Source: Polycyclovorans sp964425915 (GTDB lineage Bacteria > Pseudomonadota > Gammaproteobacteria > Nevskiales > Nevskiaceae). Taken from it: DNA of 64,000 bases. Under the pieces are notes generated by a model, which saw only the letters and a list, made by a program, of their open reading frames with translations, did not search any database and had not been told where the DNA came from. Shown piece by piece: positions 15,652 to 22,969 of the stretch. The first letter of the stretch is position 1, and each line of letters opens with the position of its first letter. The stretch spans positions 124,001 to 188,000 of the forward strand of contig CAYROO010000002.1 of NCBI GenBank assembly GCA_964425915.1. Reading direction: 5' to 3'. The translations under genes and the position numbers were made by a program.

Positions 15652-16314
15652 ATGAACGCTCCCCATTGCTGCATCGTCGGTGCCGGCCCCGGCATCTCCG
15701 CCGCGGTCGCCGAGGCTTTTGGTCGTGAAGGCTGCAACGTCTCGCTGCTGGCGCGCCGCCCAGAACGCCTGAAACCCCTGGTGCAGGACCTGCAGAAGAA
15801 AGCCGGCCGGACGGTCTGTGCCCTCGGCTGCAATGCCAGCGATGAGACCGATCTGCGCGGCGCCATCGCCCAGGCCGAAAGTATGCTCGGCCCGGTGCAG
15901 GTGCTGATCTACAACGTGGCGGCCTCCGAAACCGGTCGCCCCAGCAGCCTCAGCGGCGACCAGTTGGTGGCGGATTTCCGTGCCAATGTGGTGGGCGCAC
16001 TGGCGGCGGCCCAGGCGGTGACGCCAGGCATGCGCGACATGCGGCGCGGCACCATCCTGTTTACCGGCGGCGGCTTTGCCTACGAGCCCGCGCACAACTA
16101 CGCCTCGCTGTCGCTGGGTAAGGCGGCGCTGCGCAACCTCACCTATTCGCTGGCGCAGGAACTGGGCGTCTACGGCATTCACGTGGCCACCGTCACCGTG
16201 TACGGATTCGTGCAGTCGGGTACCCATTTCGACCCAAAGCGGATTGCCCAGACCTTCCTCGACCTACACCATCAACCCAAGGGCCACTTCGAAACCGAGA
16301 AGGTCTTCAAGTAG
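15652..16314 (+). CDS. SDR-fold protein lacking the catalytic tyrosine
   Basis: A 220-residue short-chain dehydrogenase/reductase fold. The cofactor loop is degenerate (VGAGPGISAAVAEAF instead of TGxxxGIG), an NADP-type SLLARRPERLKPL follows, and YNVAAS replaces NNAG. At the active site the expected YxxxK reads SLSLGKAALRN: the lysine is present, but the tyrosine position is leucine. It may bind NADP without ordinary SDR chemistry, or use a different acid. The ATG at 15652 follows a repeat-derived upstream stretch. It ends one base before the GTG of the GlpD-like gene, so the two are probably one transcript. Confidence 0.8.
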   Translation: MNAPHCCIVGAGPGISAAVAEAFGREGCNVSLLARRPERLKPLVQDLQKKAGRTVCALGCNASDETDLRGAIAQAESMLGPVQVLIYNVAASETGRPSSLSGDQLVADFRANVVGALAAAQAVTPGMRDMRRGTILFTGGGFAYEPAHNYASLSLGKAALRNLTYSLAQELGVYGIHVATVTVYGFVQSGTHFDPKRIAQTFLDLHHQPKGHFETEKVFK

Positions 16315-16315
16315 C

Positions 16316-17821
16316 GTGCAGCGTCCAGCATTCCCATTCGTCCGCGATGTCCGCGGCCTGCAAGACGGCCGCTTCGATGTGCTGGTGGTGGGGGGCGGCA
16401 TCTATGGCGCCTGGGCGGCGCTGGATGCCGCGCAACGGGGACTGAGCGTCGCCCTGATCGAAAAGACCGACTGGGGCGCAGGCACCTCGCAGTCGTCGAG
16501 CAAGCTCATCCACGGCGGCCTTCGCTATCTGGAGCACTACGAGTTCCGGTTGGTGCGCCATGCGCTACATGAGCGCAAGGTGCTGCACCACATCGCCCCG
16601 CACCTGGTCCGGCCGCTGGACTTCATCCTGCCGGTGTTCGATGACCAGCGCGTCGGCCCCTTCATGCTGTCCTGCGGCCTCACCTTGTACGACCTGATGG
16701 GTATGGGCGGCCAGCCGGTGCGGCGGCATCGCTATTTCCGCGCGCGTCGCTTGCGGCGCGACTATCCCTATCTGGATGCCCGCGGCCTGCAGGGCGGCTT
16801 CCGCTATGGCGACTGCCAGGAAGACGATGCACGCATGAGCCTGGTGGTGGCGGCTGCCGCCCATGGCGCCGGGGCGGTGTGCGCCAACGGCGTCGAGGCG
16901 CTGTCACTCGATGCTGAGGGCGCCGAGGTGCAAACCGACGAAGGCGGACGCTTCCGCATCCGCGCGCGCCGCATCATCAACACGGCCGGCCCCTGGGCCA
17001 TGCGCCTGATGGGCGACGATGCGCCGCCGACGCGGCTGGTGAAGGGCATGCATCTGGTGATGCCTGGCGTGCCCGGATTGCGCAACGCCTTCCTGCTGAC
17101 TGCGGATGACGGTCGCGTGTTCTTTGTCATTCCCTGGTACGGCCGGACTCTGGTGGGCACCACCGAACAGACCATCACCCGGGCCGAGGATGCCCTGCCG
17201 ACCGAAGGTGAAACCGACTATCTGCTGAGCGCCGTCGCCCGCGCCATGCCCGGCCTCGGCTGGCGCCGCGAGGACGTGATCAGCCGCTTTGCCGGTACCC
17301 GCACGCTGAATGCGGCGCCGGCCGCATCGCTGGCGGCGGTCAGCCGCGAGTTTGAGATTCTGCGTCCGCGTGAGCACGTCTATATGCCAGTGGGCGGCAA
17401 GTACACCACCGCTCGCTGCGATGCCGCTGAGGTGGTGGATGCGGTGGCGCGCGATCTCGGACTCAACTGCGGCAGTCGCACCGAGCATACACGCCTGCCC
17501 GGTGCGCCGGACGGCGACTTCGCGCGCTGGCGCGGCTCGACCATGGCGCGCCTGATCGCCGCCGGGGTCGATGCCGAAGCGGCCCACACCTGCGCTTTGC
17601 GCCACGGGCAGTACACCGATGCCCTGCTGGCCCTGATCGAAGACGATCGACGCCTGGGCCAGCGCATACACCCCGCCGCGCCCTTCCTGCAGGCGGAGGT
17701 GCACTGGGCGCAAACCCATGAGATGGCCCGCAACGAGGATGACCTGCTGCGACGACGGATGCCGTTGCGGCTGATAGTGGGGCTGGACGGGAATCGGGAA
17801 TTGGGAATCGGGAATCGTTAG
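16316..17821 (+). CDS. glpD: GlpD-type glycerol-3-phosphate dehydrogenase
   Basis: A 501-residue FAD-dependent dehydrogenase of the GlpD/DAO family. The FAD loop is VLVVGGGIYGAWAALDAA (residues 22-39), then the family block GTSQSSSKLIHGGLRYLEHYEFRLV, later INTAGPWA and the substrate-region HLVMPGV and VFFVIPWYGRTLVGTTE. The carboxyl cap domain is present (HTCALRHGQYTDALLAL). It oxidises glycerol-3-phosphate to dihydroxyacetone phosphate with electrons to quinone. The start is GTG at 16316, one base after the SDR stop. The last dozen residues (NRELGIGNR) come from a heptamer array and are not part of the fold. No glpK or glpF is nearby, so the exact substrate is less certain. Confidence 0.82.
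   Translation: MQRPAFPFVRDVRGLQDGRFDVLVVGGGIYGAWAALDAAQRGLSVALIEKTDWGAGTSQSSSKLIHGGLRYLEHYEFRLVRHALHERKVLHHIAPHLVRPLDFILPVFDDQRVGPFMLSCGLTLYDLMGMGGQPVRRHRYFRARRLRRDYPYLDARGLQGGFRYGDCQEDDARMSLVVAAAAHGAGAVCANGVEALSLDAEGAEVQTDEGGRFRIRARRIINTAGPWAMRLMGDDAPPTRLVKGMHLVMPGVPGLRNAFLLTADDGRVFFVIPWYGRTLVGTTEQTITRAEDALPTEGETDYLLSAVARAMPGLGWRREDVISRFAGTRTLNAAPAASLAAVSREFEILRPREHVYMPVGGKYTTARCDAAEVVDAVARDLGLNCGSRTEHTRLPGAPDGDFARWRGSTMARLIAAGVDAEAAHTCALRHGQYTDALLALIEDDRRLGQRIHPAAPFLQAEVHWAQTHEMARNEDDLLRRRMPLRLIVGLDGNRELGIGNR
17791..17818 (+). repeat. Heptanucleotide array at the glpD 3' end
   Basis: Four units GAATCGG, GAATTGG, GAATCGG, GAATCGT in tandem at 17791-17818, with the stop codon TAG immediately after (17819-17821). 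It is the same unit and orientation as 15505-15531, but without an inverted partner. Confidence 0.9.
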
Positions 17822-17877
17822 AAACAACCGCAACATCAAAACCACGCGTCACTGCCCGCCAGGCGGGACCTTCAGGC

Positions 17878-17982
17878 GGTCACGCGGTGCGGCGATTCGG
17901 GACCGTCGCTGGACAGGACGTCCAGCGCCGAGCGATCCATGGATGGACTTGAGCGAGTCCCGAATGGCCGTACCGCGTGGCC
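17878..17982. repeat. 105-bp imperfect palindrome between convergent genes
   Basis: Arms 17878-17903 and 17957-17982 are inverted with 23 of 26 positions matching (core GATTCGGGAC against GTCCCGAATG). Inside is a second hairpin, GCTGGAC-agga-CGTCCAGC. It sits in the 184-bp gap between the convergent glpD and aldehyde dehydrogenase genes and could act as a bidirectional terminator or be a REP-type element. Confidence 0.7.
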
Positions 17983-18005
17983 GTCCGCTAAACGGCCATT
18001 GCGCG

Positions 18006-19448
18006 TTACATCAGATAAGTCGATTTCCAATGGTAGTAGCCGTTCAGCGCCTCCGGCCCCAGCTCGCGGCCGATGCCGCTGGCCTTGACCCCGCCGAACG
18101 GCGAACCGATGGCCGGAGCATAGCCGTTGATGCCAACGGTGCCGGTGATGATGCGGTCGGCCACAGCACAGGCATGGGCCTCGTCCTTGCCCCAGACGGT
18201 GCCGCCGAGGCCGAACTCGCTGGCGTTGGCGATGCGGACGGCATCGTCCTCGTCACGATAGGGAATCACAGCCAGCACCGGCCCGAAGATTTCCTCGCGG
18301 GCGATGGTGGCATCGTTGTCGACGTCGGCAAACACCGTGGGCGTGACGAAGTAGCCGCGCGACTGCCCCTTGGGACGATCCCCGCCCACCACCAGGCGCC
18401 CTTCCTTGCGGCCGGTCTCGATATAACCCTCAACCCGCTGACGATGGGCGGCTGAGGCCATCGGACCGACCTGGGTGTTCATGTCCACCGCTTCACCCAC
18501 CTTGAGACCGGTGACGGTGCTGGCGATGGCTTCCACCACTTCGGCATAGCGGCTCTGCGGCGCCAGAATACGGGTGCTGTTGAAGCAGGTCTGGCCGTTG
18601 TTGAGCAGGGAGGCCATCGGCAGGCGCTCCTGCAGCACCGACAGGTCGGCGTCCTCCAGCACCACGGCGGCGGACTTGCCACCCAGTTCCAGGGTTACCG
18701 GGCGCAGCAGCTGGCCGCATTCGCGGGCAATGATGCGGCCGGCGGCGGTGGAGCCGGTGAAGGCCACCTTGTCGACACCGGGATGGGACACCAGATAGGC
18801 CCCCACCTCACGTTCGGCCGCAACCCAGTTGATCACACCCGGCGGCAGGCCGGCTTCGATGGCGGCTTCGGCCATCAGGTAGCTGTCCAGCACGGTGCCC
18901 GGAGACGGCTTGATGACGATGGTGCAACCGGCCGCCAGCGCCGGGGCGATCTTGCTGACCGCCAGGGCGATCGGGTAATTCCACGGCACGATGGCGGCGA
19001 TCACGCCCATCGGCACCTTGCTGACCAGGGTTTCTCGGCCGAGCTGTGCCCCGCGGCGATCCTGGGCCTGCGGCGCTTCGATGAGGTCGGCGTAGAAGTT
19101 CACCATGCTCAGCGCGATGCCGGCCTCGAAGGCGCTGCTCAGCCACATCGGCATGCCGTTCTGGCGTGATACGGCGAGCGCCAGATCATCCTTGCGTTTC
19201 TGCAGCGCGGCGTCGAAGCGGCGCAGCATCGCGGCACGGTCCTTCGGCGTCATGTCGCGCCAGGCGGAGGACTCGAATGCAGCACGCGCCGCCGCCACCG
19301 CACGGTCGATATCGGCGTTCTGGCCTTCCGGCACCGTCGCCAGCTTTTCTTCGGTGGAGGCATCGGTGAGCGTGAAGGTGCGATCCGACGAAGGCTTGAC
19401 CCACTCGCCGCCGATAAAAAAGTGCTGCCGATCCAGGCTGTTGCCCAT
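18006..19448 (-). CDS. NAD(P)-dependent aldehyde dehydrogenase
   Basis: A 480-residue aldehyde dehydrogenase of the classical superfamily. Visible motifs: VIAAIVPWNYP (residues 149-159), TIVIKPSP, VAFTGSTAAGR for the cofactor, LELGGKSA with the general base E254, and NNGQTCFN with the catalytic C288, then EEIFGPVLAV near the carboxyl end. It would oxidise aldehydes made by alcohol dehydrogenases in this cluster to acids. The ATG at 19448 follows GGAGACCTCGC. It is divergent from the BVMO gene, and the 195-bp gap between them holds a CTACCCG palindrome. Confidence 0.92.
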   Translation of the reverse strand: MGNSLDRQHFFIGGEWVKPSSDRTFTLTDASTEEKLATVPEGQNADIDRAVAAARAAFESSAWRDMTPKDRAAMLRRFDAALQKRKDDLALAVSRQNGMPMWLSSAFEAGIALSMVNFYADLIEAPQAQDRRGAQLGRETLVSKVPMGVIAAIVPWNYPIALAVSKIAPALAAGCTIVIKPSPGTVLDSYLMAEAAIEAGLPPGVINWVAAEREVGAYLVSHPGVDKVAFTGSTAAGRIIARECGQLLRPVTLELGGKSAAVVLEDADLSVLQERLPMASLLNNGQTCFNSTRILAPQSRYAEVVEAIASTVTGLKVGEAVDMNTQVGPMASAAHRQRVEGYIETGRKEGRLVVGGDRPKGQSRGYFVTPTVFADVDNDATIAREEIFGPVLAVIPYRDEDDAVRIANASEFGLGGTVWGKDEAHACAVADRIITGTVGINGYAPAIGSPFGGVKASGIGRELGPEALNGYYHWKSTYLM

Positions 19449-19568
19449 GCGAGGTCTCCTGTTGGTTGTTGTGCGGCGGGACAATCCCACCTCTATCACT
19501 TGAGCCTAGGCGCCCGCTGCGCGGGCGGCTACTACCCGAATGGGCTGGTTTTGCAGGGAACGGCCGCG

Positions 19569-19584
19569 CTACCCGTGCGGGTAG
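19569..19584. promoter_or_regulatory. Palindromic operator candidate, ALDH/BVMO divergent promoter
   Basis: A perfect 16-bp inverted repeat CTACCCG-TG-CGGGTAG, with a further CTACCCG-like half-site (ACTACCCG) at 19531-19538, about 38 bp (roughly 3.6 helical turns) away. A larger CCTAGG-containing inverted pair lies at 19503-19512 and 19605-19614. No regulator gene is adjacent, so the binding protein is unknown. Confidence 0.5.
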
Positions 19585-19643
19585 TGGTACACCCGCCGCT
19601 CGACGCCTAGGGTGTCGTGAAAAACAGCCGAAGGAGGAACCTA

Positions 19644-21266
19644 ATGAGCCACGCCGCTGCGCCCGCCCCTGCCCATTCCACCCTGGACGTCGCCATCGTC
19701 GGCGCTGGCTGGTCGGGCATGTACATGCTGTACAAGTGCCGCCAGCTCGGACTCAGTGCCAAGGTTTACGAGAAAGCTCCGTCCGTGGGCGGCACCTGGT
19801 ATTGGAACCGCTACCCCGGTCTGCACTGCGACGTCGAGAGCGTCCAGTATTCGTTCTCGTTTGACAAGGCGCTGGAACAGGAGTGGACCTGGACCGAGCG
19901 CTACGCCAGCCAGCCGGAGATCCTGCGCTACGCCAACCACGTGGCAGACCGCTTCGACCTGCGCAAGGACATCATCTTCAACACCGAGGTGACGGCTGCG
20001 ACCTATGACGACCAGCGGGAACGCTGGACGCTCAAGGCCGAGGGCCACGGCACGGTGGACGCGCGCTTCGTGGTGATGGCCACCGGCTGCCTCACCATCC
20101 CCAAGGACGTCAACCTACCGGGGATGGATCAGTTCAAGGGCGAGGTCTATCACACGCCACGATGGCCGCAGACCATGCCGGACTTCGGCGGCAAGCAGGT
20201 GGGCATCATCGGCACCGGCTCCTCGGGCATTCAGACCATCCCCATCGTCGCCGAGCTGGCCGGGCACCTGCACATCTTCCAGCGTACCCCCAGCTACAGC
20301 CTGCCGGCGCACAACCGCAAGCTGGAGCCCGAGTTCATCGCCTCGGTGAAGGCCAACTATGACGAGCTGCGGGACACCGCGCGCCACCACATCGTCGGCA
20401 TCCCGGGCGATACCTATGCGGCATCGGTGTTCGACGTCGACGAGGAAACCCGCAACAAGATCTACGACGCCTGCTATGACAGTGGCCGTCCGTTCGCGCT
20501 GATGGTGTCGTTCGGCGACCTGCTCACCAGCGAAGCGGCCAACAAGACGGCGCAAGACTACCTGGCCCGTCGCATCCGCGAGCGGGTGAAGGACCCGGAA
20601 CTGGCGGAACAGCTGATCCCCAAGGGACAGTTCGTCGGCACCCGTCGGCTGTGCATTGACACCGGCTACTACGAAACCTTCAACCGCCCCAACGTCACCC
20701 TGCAGAACCTGGCGCGCAATCCCCTGGATGCCATCACCGAGACCGGCGTGCGCCTGAAGGATGGCACCGAGATCGCGCTCGACTGCCTGATCTTTGCCAC
20801 CGGCTATGACGCTATGACCGGTGCCCTGCTGCACATGGATATCCAGGGCGAAGGCGGGGTGCAACTCCGCGATCGCTGGGCCGCCGGCCCCCGCACCATG
20901 ATGGGCCTGATGGTGGAAGGCTTCCCCAACCTGTTCACCGTGACCGGCCCCGGCAGCCCCTCGGTGCTGAGCAATATGATCGTGTCGATCGAGCAGCATG
21001 TGGACTGGATCAGCGACTGCCTGGCCCACCTGCAGGCCCAGCACAAGCGCAAGATTCAGCCGACGCCTGAGGCGCAGGAAAACTGGGTGAACCACGTCAA
21101 CGAAGTGGCCAACGCCACCCTGTTCCCGCGTGGCAACACCTGGTACATGGGCGCCAACGTGCCCGGCAAGCCGCGCGTGTTCATGCCGTATCTCGGTGTT
21201 GGCCCCTATCGCGCGCTCTGCGACAACGTCGCCAAGGCCGGCTATGAAGGCTTCGTGATGGAGTGA
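19644..21266 (+). CDS. Baeyer-Villiger monooxygenase 1 (cyclohexanone-monooxygenase type)
   Basis: A 540-residue type-I BVMO using FAD and NADPH. The FAD loop is VAIVGAGWSGMYML (residues 17-30). The BVMO fingerprint FxGxxxHxxxWP is FKGEVYHTPRWP at 164-175. The NADP loop is GIIGTGSSGIQ (188-198), and a second diagnostic block SVGGTWYWNRYPG is at 47-59. The enzyme inserts oxygen next to a ketone carbonyl to give an ester or lactone. The start is fixed by AAGGAGGAACCTA just before the ATG; an in-frame upstream ATG is ignored. It is followed by an acyl-CoA synthetase and a PQQ alcohol dehydrogenase, which suggests a ketone degradation operon. The range of ketones is unknown. Confidence 0.93.
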   Translation: MSHAAAPAPAHSTLDVAIVGAGWSGMYMLYKCRQLGLSAKVYEKAPSVGGTWYWNRYPGLHCDVESVQYSFSFDKALEQEWTWTERYASQPEILRYANHVADRFDLRKDIIFNTEVTAATYDDQRERWTLKAEGHGTVDARFVVMATGCLTIPKDVNLPGMDQFKGEVYHTPRWPQTMPDFGGKQVGIIGTGSSGIQTIPIVAELAGHLHIFQRTPSYSLPAHNRKLEPEFIASVKANYDELRDTARHHIVGIPGDTYAASVFDVDEETRNKIYDACYDSGRPFALMVSFGDLLTSEAANKTAQDYLARRIRERVKDPELAEQLIPKGQFVGTRRLCIDTGYYETFNRPNVTLQNLARNPLDAITETGVRLKDGTEIALDCLIFATGYDAMTGALLHMDIQGEGGVQLRDRWAAGPRTMMGLMVEGFPNLFTVTGPGSPSVLSNMIVSIEQHVDWISDCLAHLQAQHKRKIQPTPEAQENWVNHVNEVANATLFPRGNTWYMGANVPGKPRVFMPYLGVGPYRALCDNVAKAGYEGFVME

Positions 21267-21330
21267 GTCGGGCCGCGACTGCGGCGTATGATCTTGATTC
21301 AGCGGTCCATAAAAAAATGAGGAGAACCTG

Positions 21331-22929
21331 ATGAATCCGTCGATGGACACGCCGCGTGCGATTCGCACCGCGCGGCGCCAACGTCTGGCCGACCTGCTGC
21401 ACCGCAGCGCTCAGCGGGTGCCGAACAAGCTGGCCTTGGTCTACGGCCAGGAACGGCTCAGCTTTGCCGCACTCGATGACAAGGTGAACCGCTGCGCCAA
21501 TGCCCTGGCCGCCAAGGGGGTGACGCAGGGCGACCACATCGCCCTGCTGTCGCACAACAATCTCGGCTTCGTCGTCACCCGCTTCGCGCTGGCGCGCCTG
21601 GGCGCGGTGATGGTGCCGATCAACTTCATGCTCAACGCCAGCGAAGTGGCCTACATCCTCGGCAACGGCGAGGTGCGCGGAATCATCGCCGAGGATGCCC
21701 TCACCACGGTGGCCGACGCGGCGATCCAGGAAGCTGGCATCACCGTCAAGGTTCGCGGATCCATCCGCGAGAAGCAGGACGCCACCCCGGCCGGTTGGGA
21801 CTGCATGCTGTCGTGGATGGACCATGCCGACAACGCCATGCCGGATGCCGACGTCGACGACGACGACCCGGTGCAGATGATGTACACCAGCGGCACGGAG
21901 TCGCGCCCCAAGGGCGTGCTGCTGCCGGCGCGTAGCCTCTACGCGCAGTACGCCAGCGTCATCATCGACGGCGAGATGACCAGCGACGACATCGAGGTGC
22001 ATTCGTTGCCGCTGTATCACTGCGCCCAGCTCGATTGCTTCCTGACGCCGGACCTCTATCTTGGTGCCACCAGCATCGTGCTGCCGGCGGCGGACCCCGG
22101 CACCATCCTCAAGACCATTGCGGCTGAGAAGGCCAACAAGCTGTTCTGCCCGCCGACGGTGTGGATTGCCCTGCTGCGCCACCCCGATTTCGACAAGACC
22201 GACCTCAGCACCTTGAAGAAGGGCTACTACGGCGCCTCCATCATGCCGGTGGAGATCATCAAGGAAATCGCCAAGCGCATCCCGGGGCTGCGGCTGTTCA
22301 ATTTCTACGGCCAGACCGAGATGTCGCCGGTGGCCACCATCCTCAAACCGGAGGATCAACTGCGCAAGTTGGGGTCTGCCGGTCGCCCCGCCATCAACTG
22401 CGAGACGCGCGTGGTCGACGACAACGACCAGCCGGTACCCGTGGGCACCGTCGGCGAGATCGTGCACCGCAGCCCGCATGCCACGCTGGGCTATTGGAAG
22501 AACGAGGAGAAGACTGCCGAGTCCTTCCGCAATGGCTGGTTCCACAGTGGCGACCTGGGGGTGATGGATGCCGACGGCTACCTCAGTGTGGTCGACCGCA
22601 AGAAGGACATGATTAAGACCGGTGGCGAGAACGTCGCCAGCCGCGAAATCGAGGAAGTCATCTTCGGACACCCCGGGGTGTCCGAAGTGGCGGTGTTCGG
22701 CGTACCGCACCCCAAATGGATCGAGGCGGTGATGGCCGTGGTGGTGCCCCGCCCCGGCGAGACGATCAGCGCCGATGCGGTGATCGCGCACTGCCGTGAG
22801 AAGCTGGCAGGTTACAAATCGCCCAAGCTGGTCGAAGTGGTGGACCAGCTCCCCAAGAATGCCAGCGGCAAGGTGCTCAAGCGCGATCTGCGCCTGCGCT
22901 TCGCCGACCGCGCCAACACCCTTAACTGA
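21331..22929 (+). CDS. AMP-dependent acyl-CoA synthetase
   Basis: A 532-residue member of the ANL superfamily. The ATP-binding P-loop is YTSGTESRPKG (motif I), the middle motif FYGQTEMSPV, and motif III GWFHSGDLGVMDADGYLSVVDRKKDMI, ending in the catalytic lysine in NASGKVLKRDL. It activates a carboxylic acid to acyl-CoA with release of AMP and pyrophosphate. The start follows TGAGGAGAACCTG. It lies 64 bp after BVMO 1 and 40 bp before the PQQ dehydrogenase, so all three are probably co-transcribed. Medium-chain or long-chain acids from ketone/ester breakdown are plausible substrates, but the pocket cannot be judged by eye. Confidence 0.92.
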   Translation: MNPSMDTPRAIRTARRQRLADLLHRSAQRVPNKLALVYGQERLSFAALDDKVNRCANALAAKGVTQGDHIALLSHNNLGFVVTRFALARLGAVMVPINFMLNASEVAYILGNGEVRGIIAEDALTTVADAAIQEAGITVKVRGSIREKQDATPAGWDCMLSWMDHADNAMPDADVDDDDPVQMMYTSGTESRPKGVLLPARSLYAQYASVIIDGEMTSDDIEVHSLPLYHCAQLDCFLTPDLYLGATSIVLPAADPGTILKTIAAEKANKLFCPPTVWIALLRHPDFDKTDLSTLKKGYYGASIMPVEIIKEIAKRIPGLRLFNFYGQTEMSPVATILKPEDQLRKLGSAGRPAINCETRVVDDNDQPVPVGTVGEIVHRSPHATLGYWKNEEKTAESFRNGWFHSGDLGVMDADGYLSVVDRKKDMIKTGGENVASREIEEVIFGHPGVSEVAVFGVPHPKWIEAVMAVVVPRPGETISADAVIAHCREKLAGYKSPKLVEVVDQLPKNASGKVLKRDLRLRFADRANTLN

Positions 22930-22969
22930 TCGGCCTGCGGGCCTGTTTGCCGTTTTCCAGGAGTCATCG

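Noticed and set aside
16076..16315. Longer amino end for the GlpD-like protein
   Set aside because: The extension is a frame-shifted reading of the SDR gene; the GTG at 16316 directly precedes the conserved fold.
19541..19556. Sigma-54-like promoter (GG and GC elements in TGGGCTGGTTTTGCAG)
   Set aside because: The distance between GG and GC is nine bases, not the strictly required ten.
19499..19643. A small coding gene between ALDH and BVMO 1
   Set aside because: Short frames here lack ribosome sites and overlap the palindromic control region.
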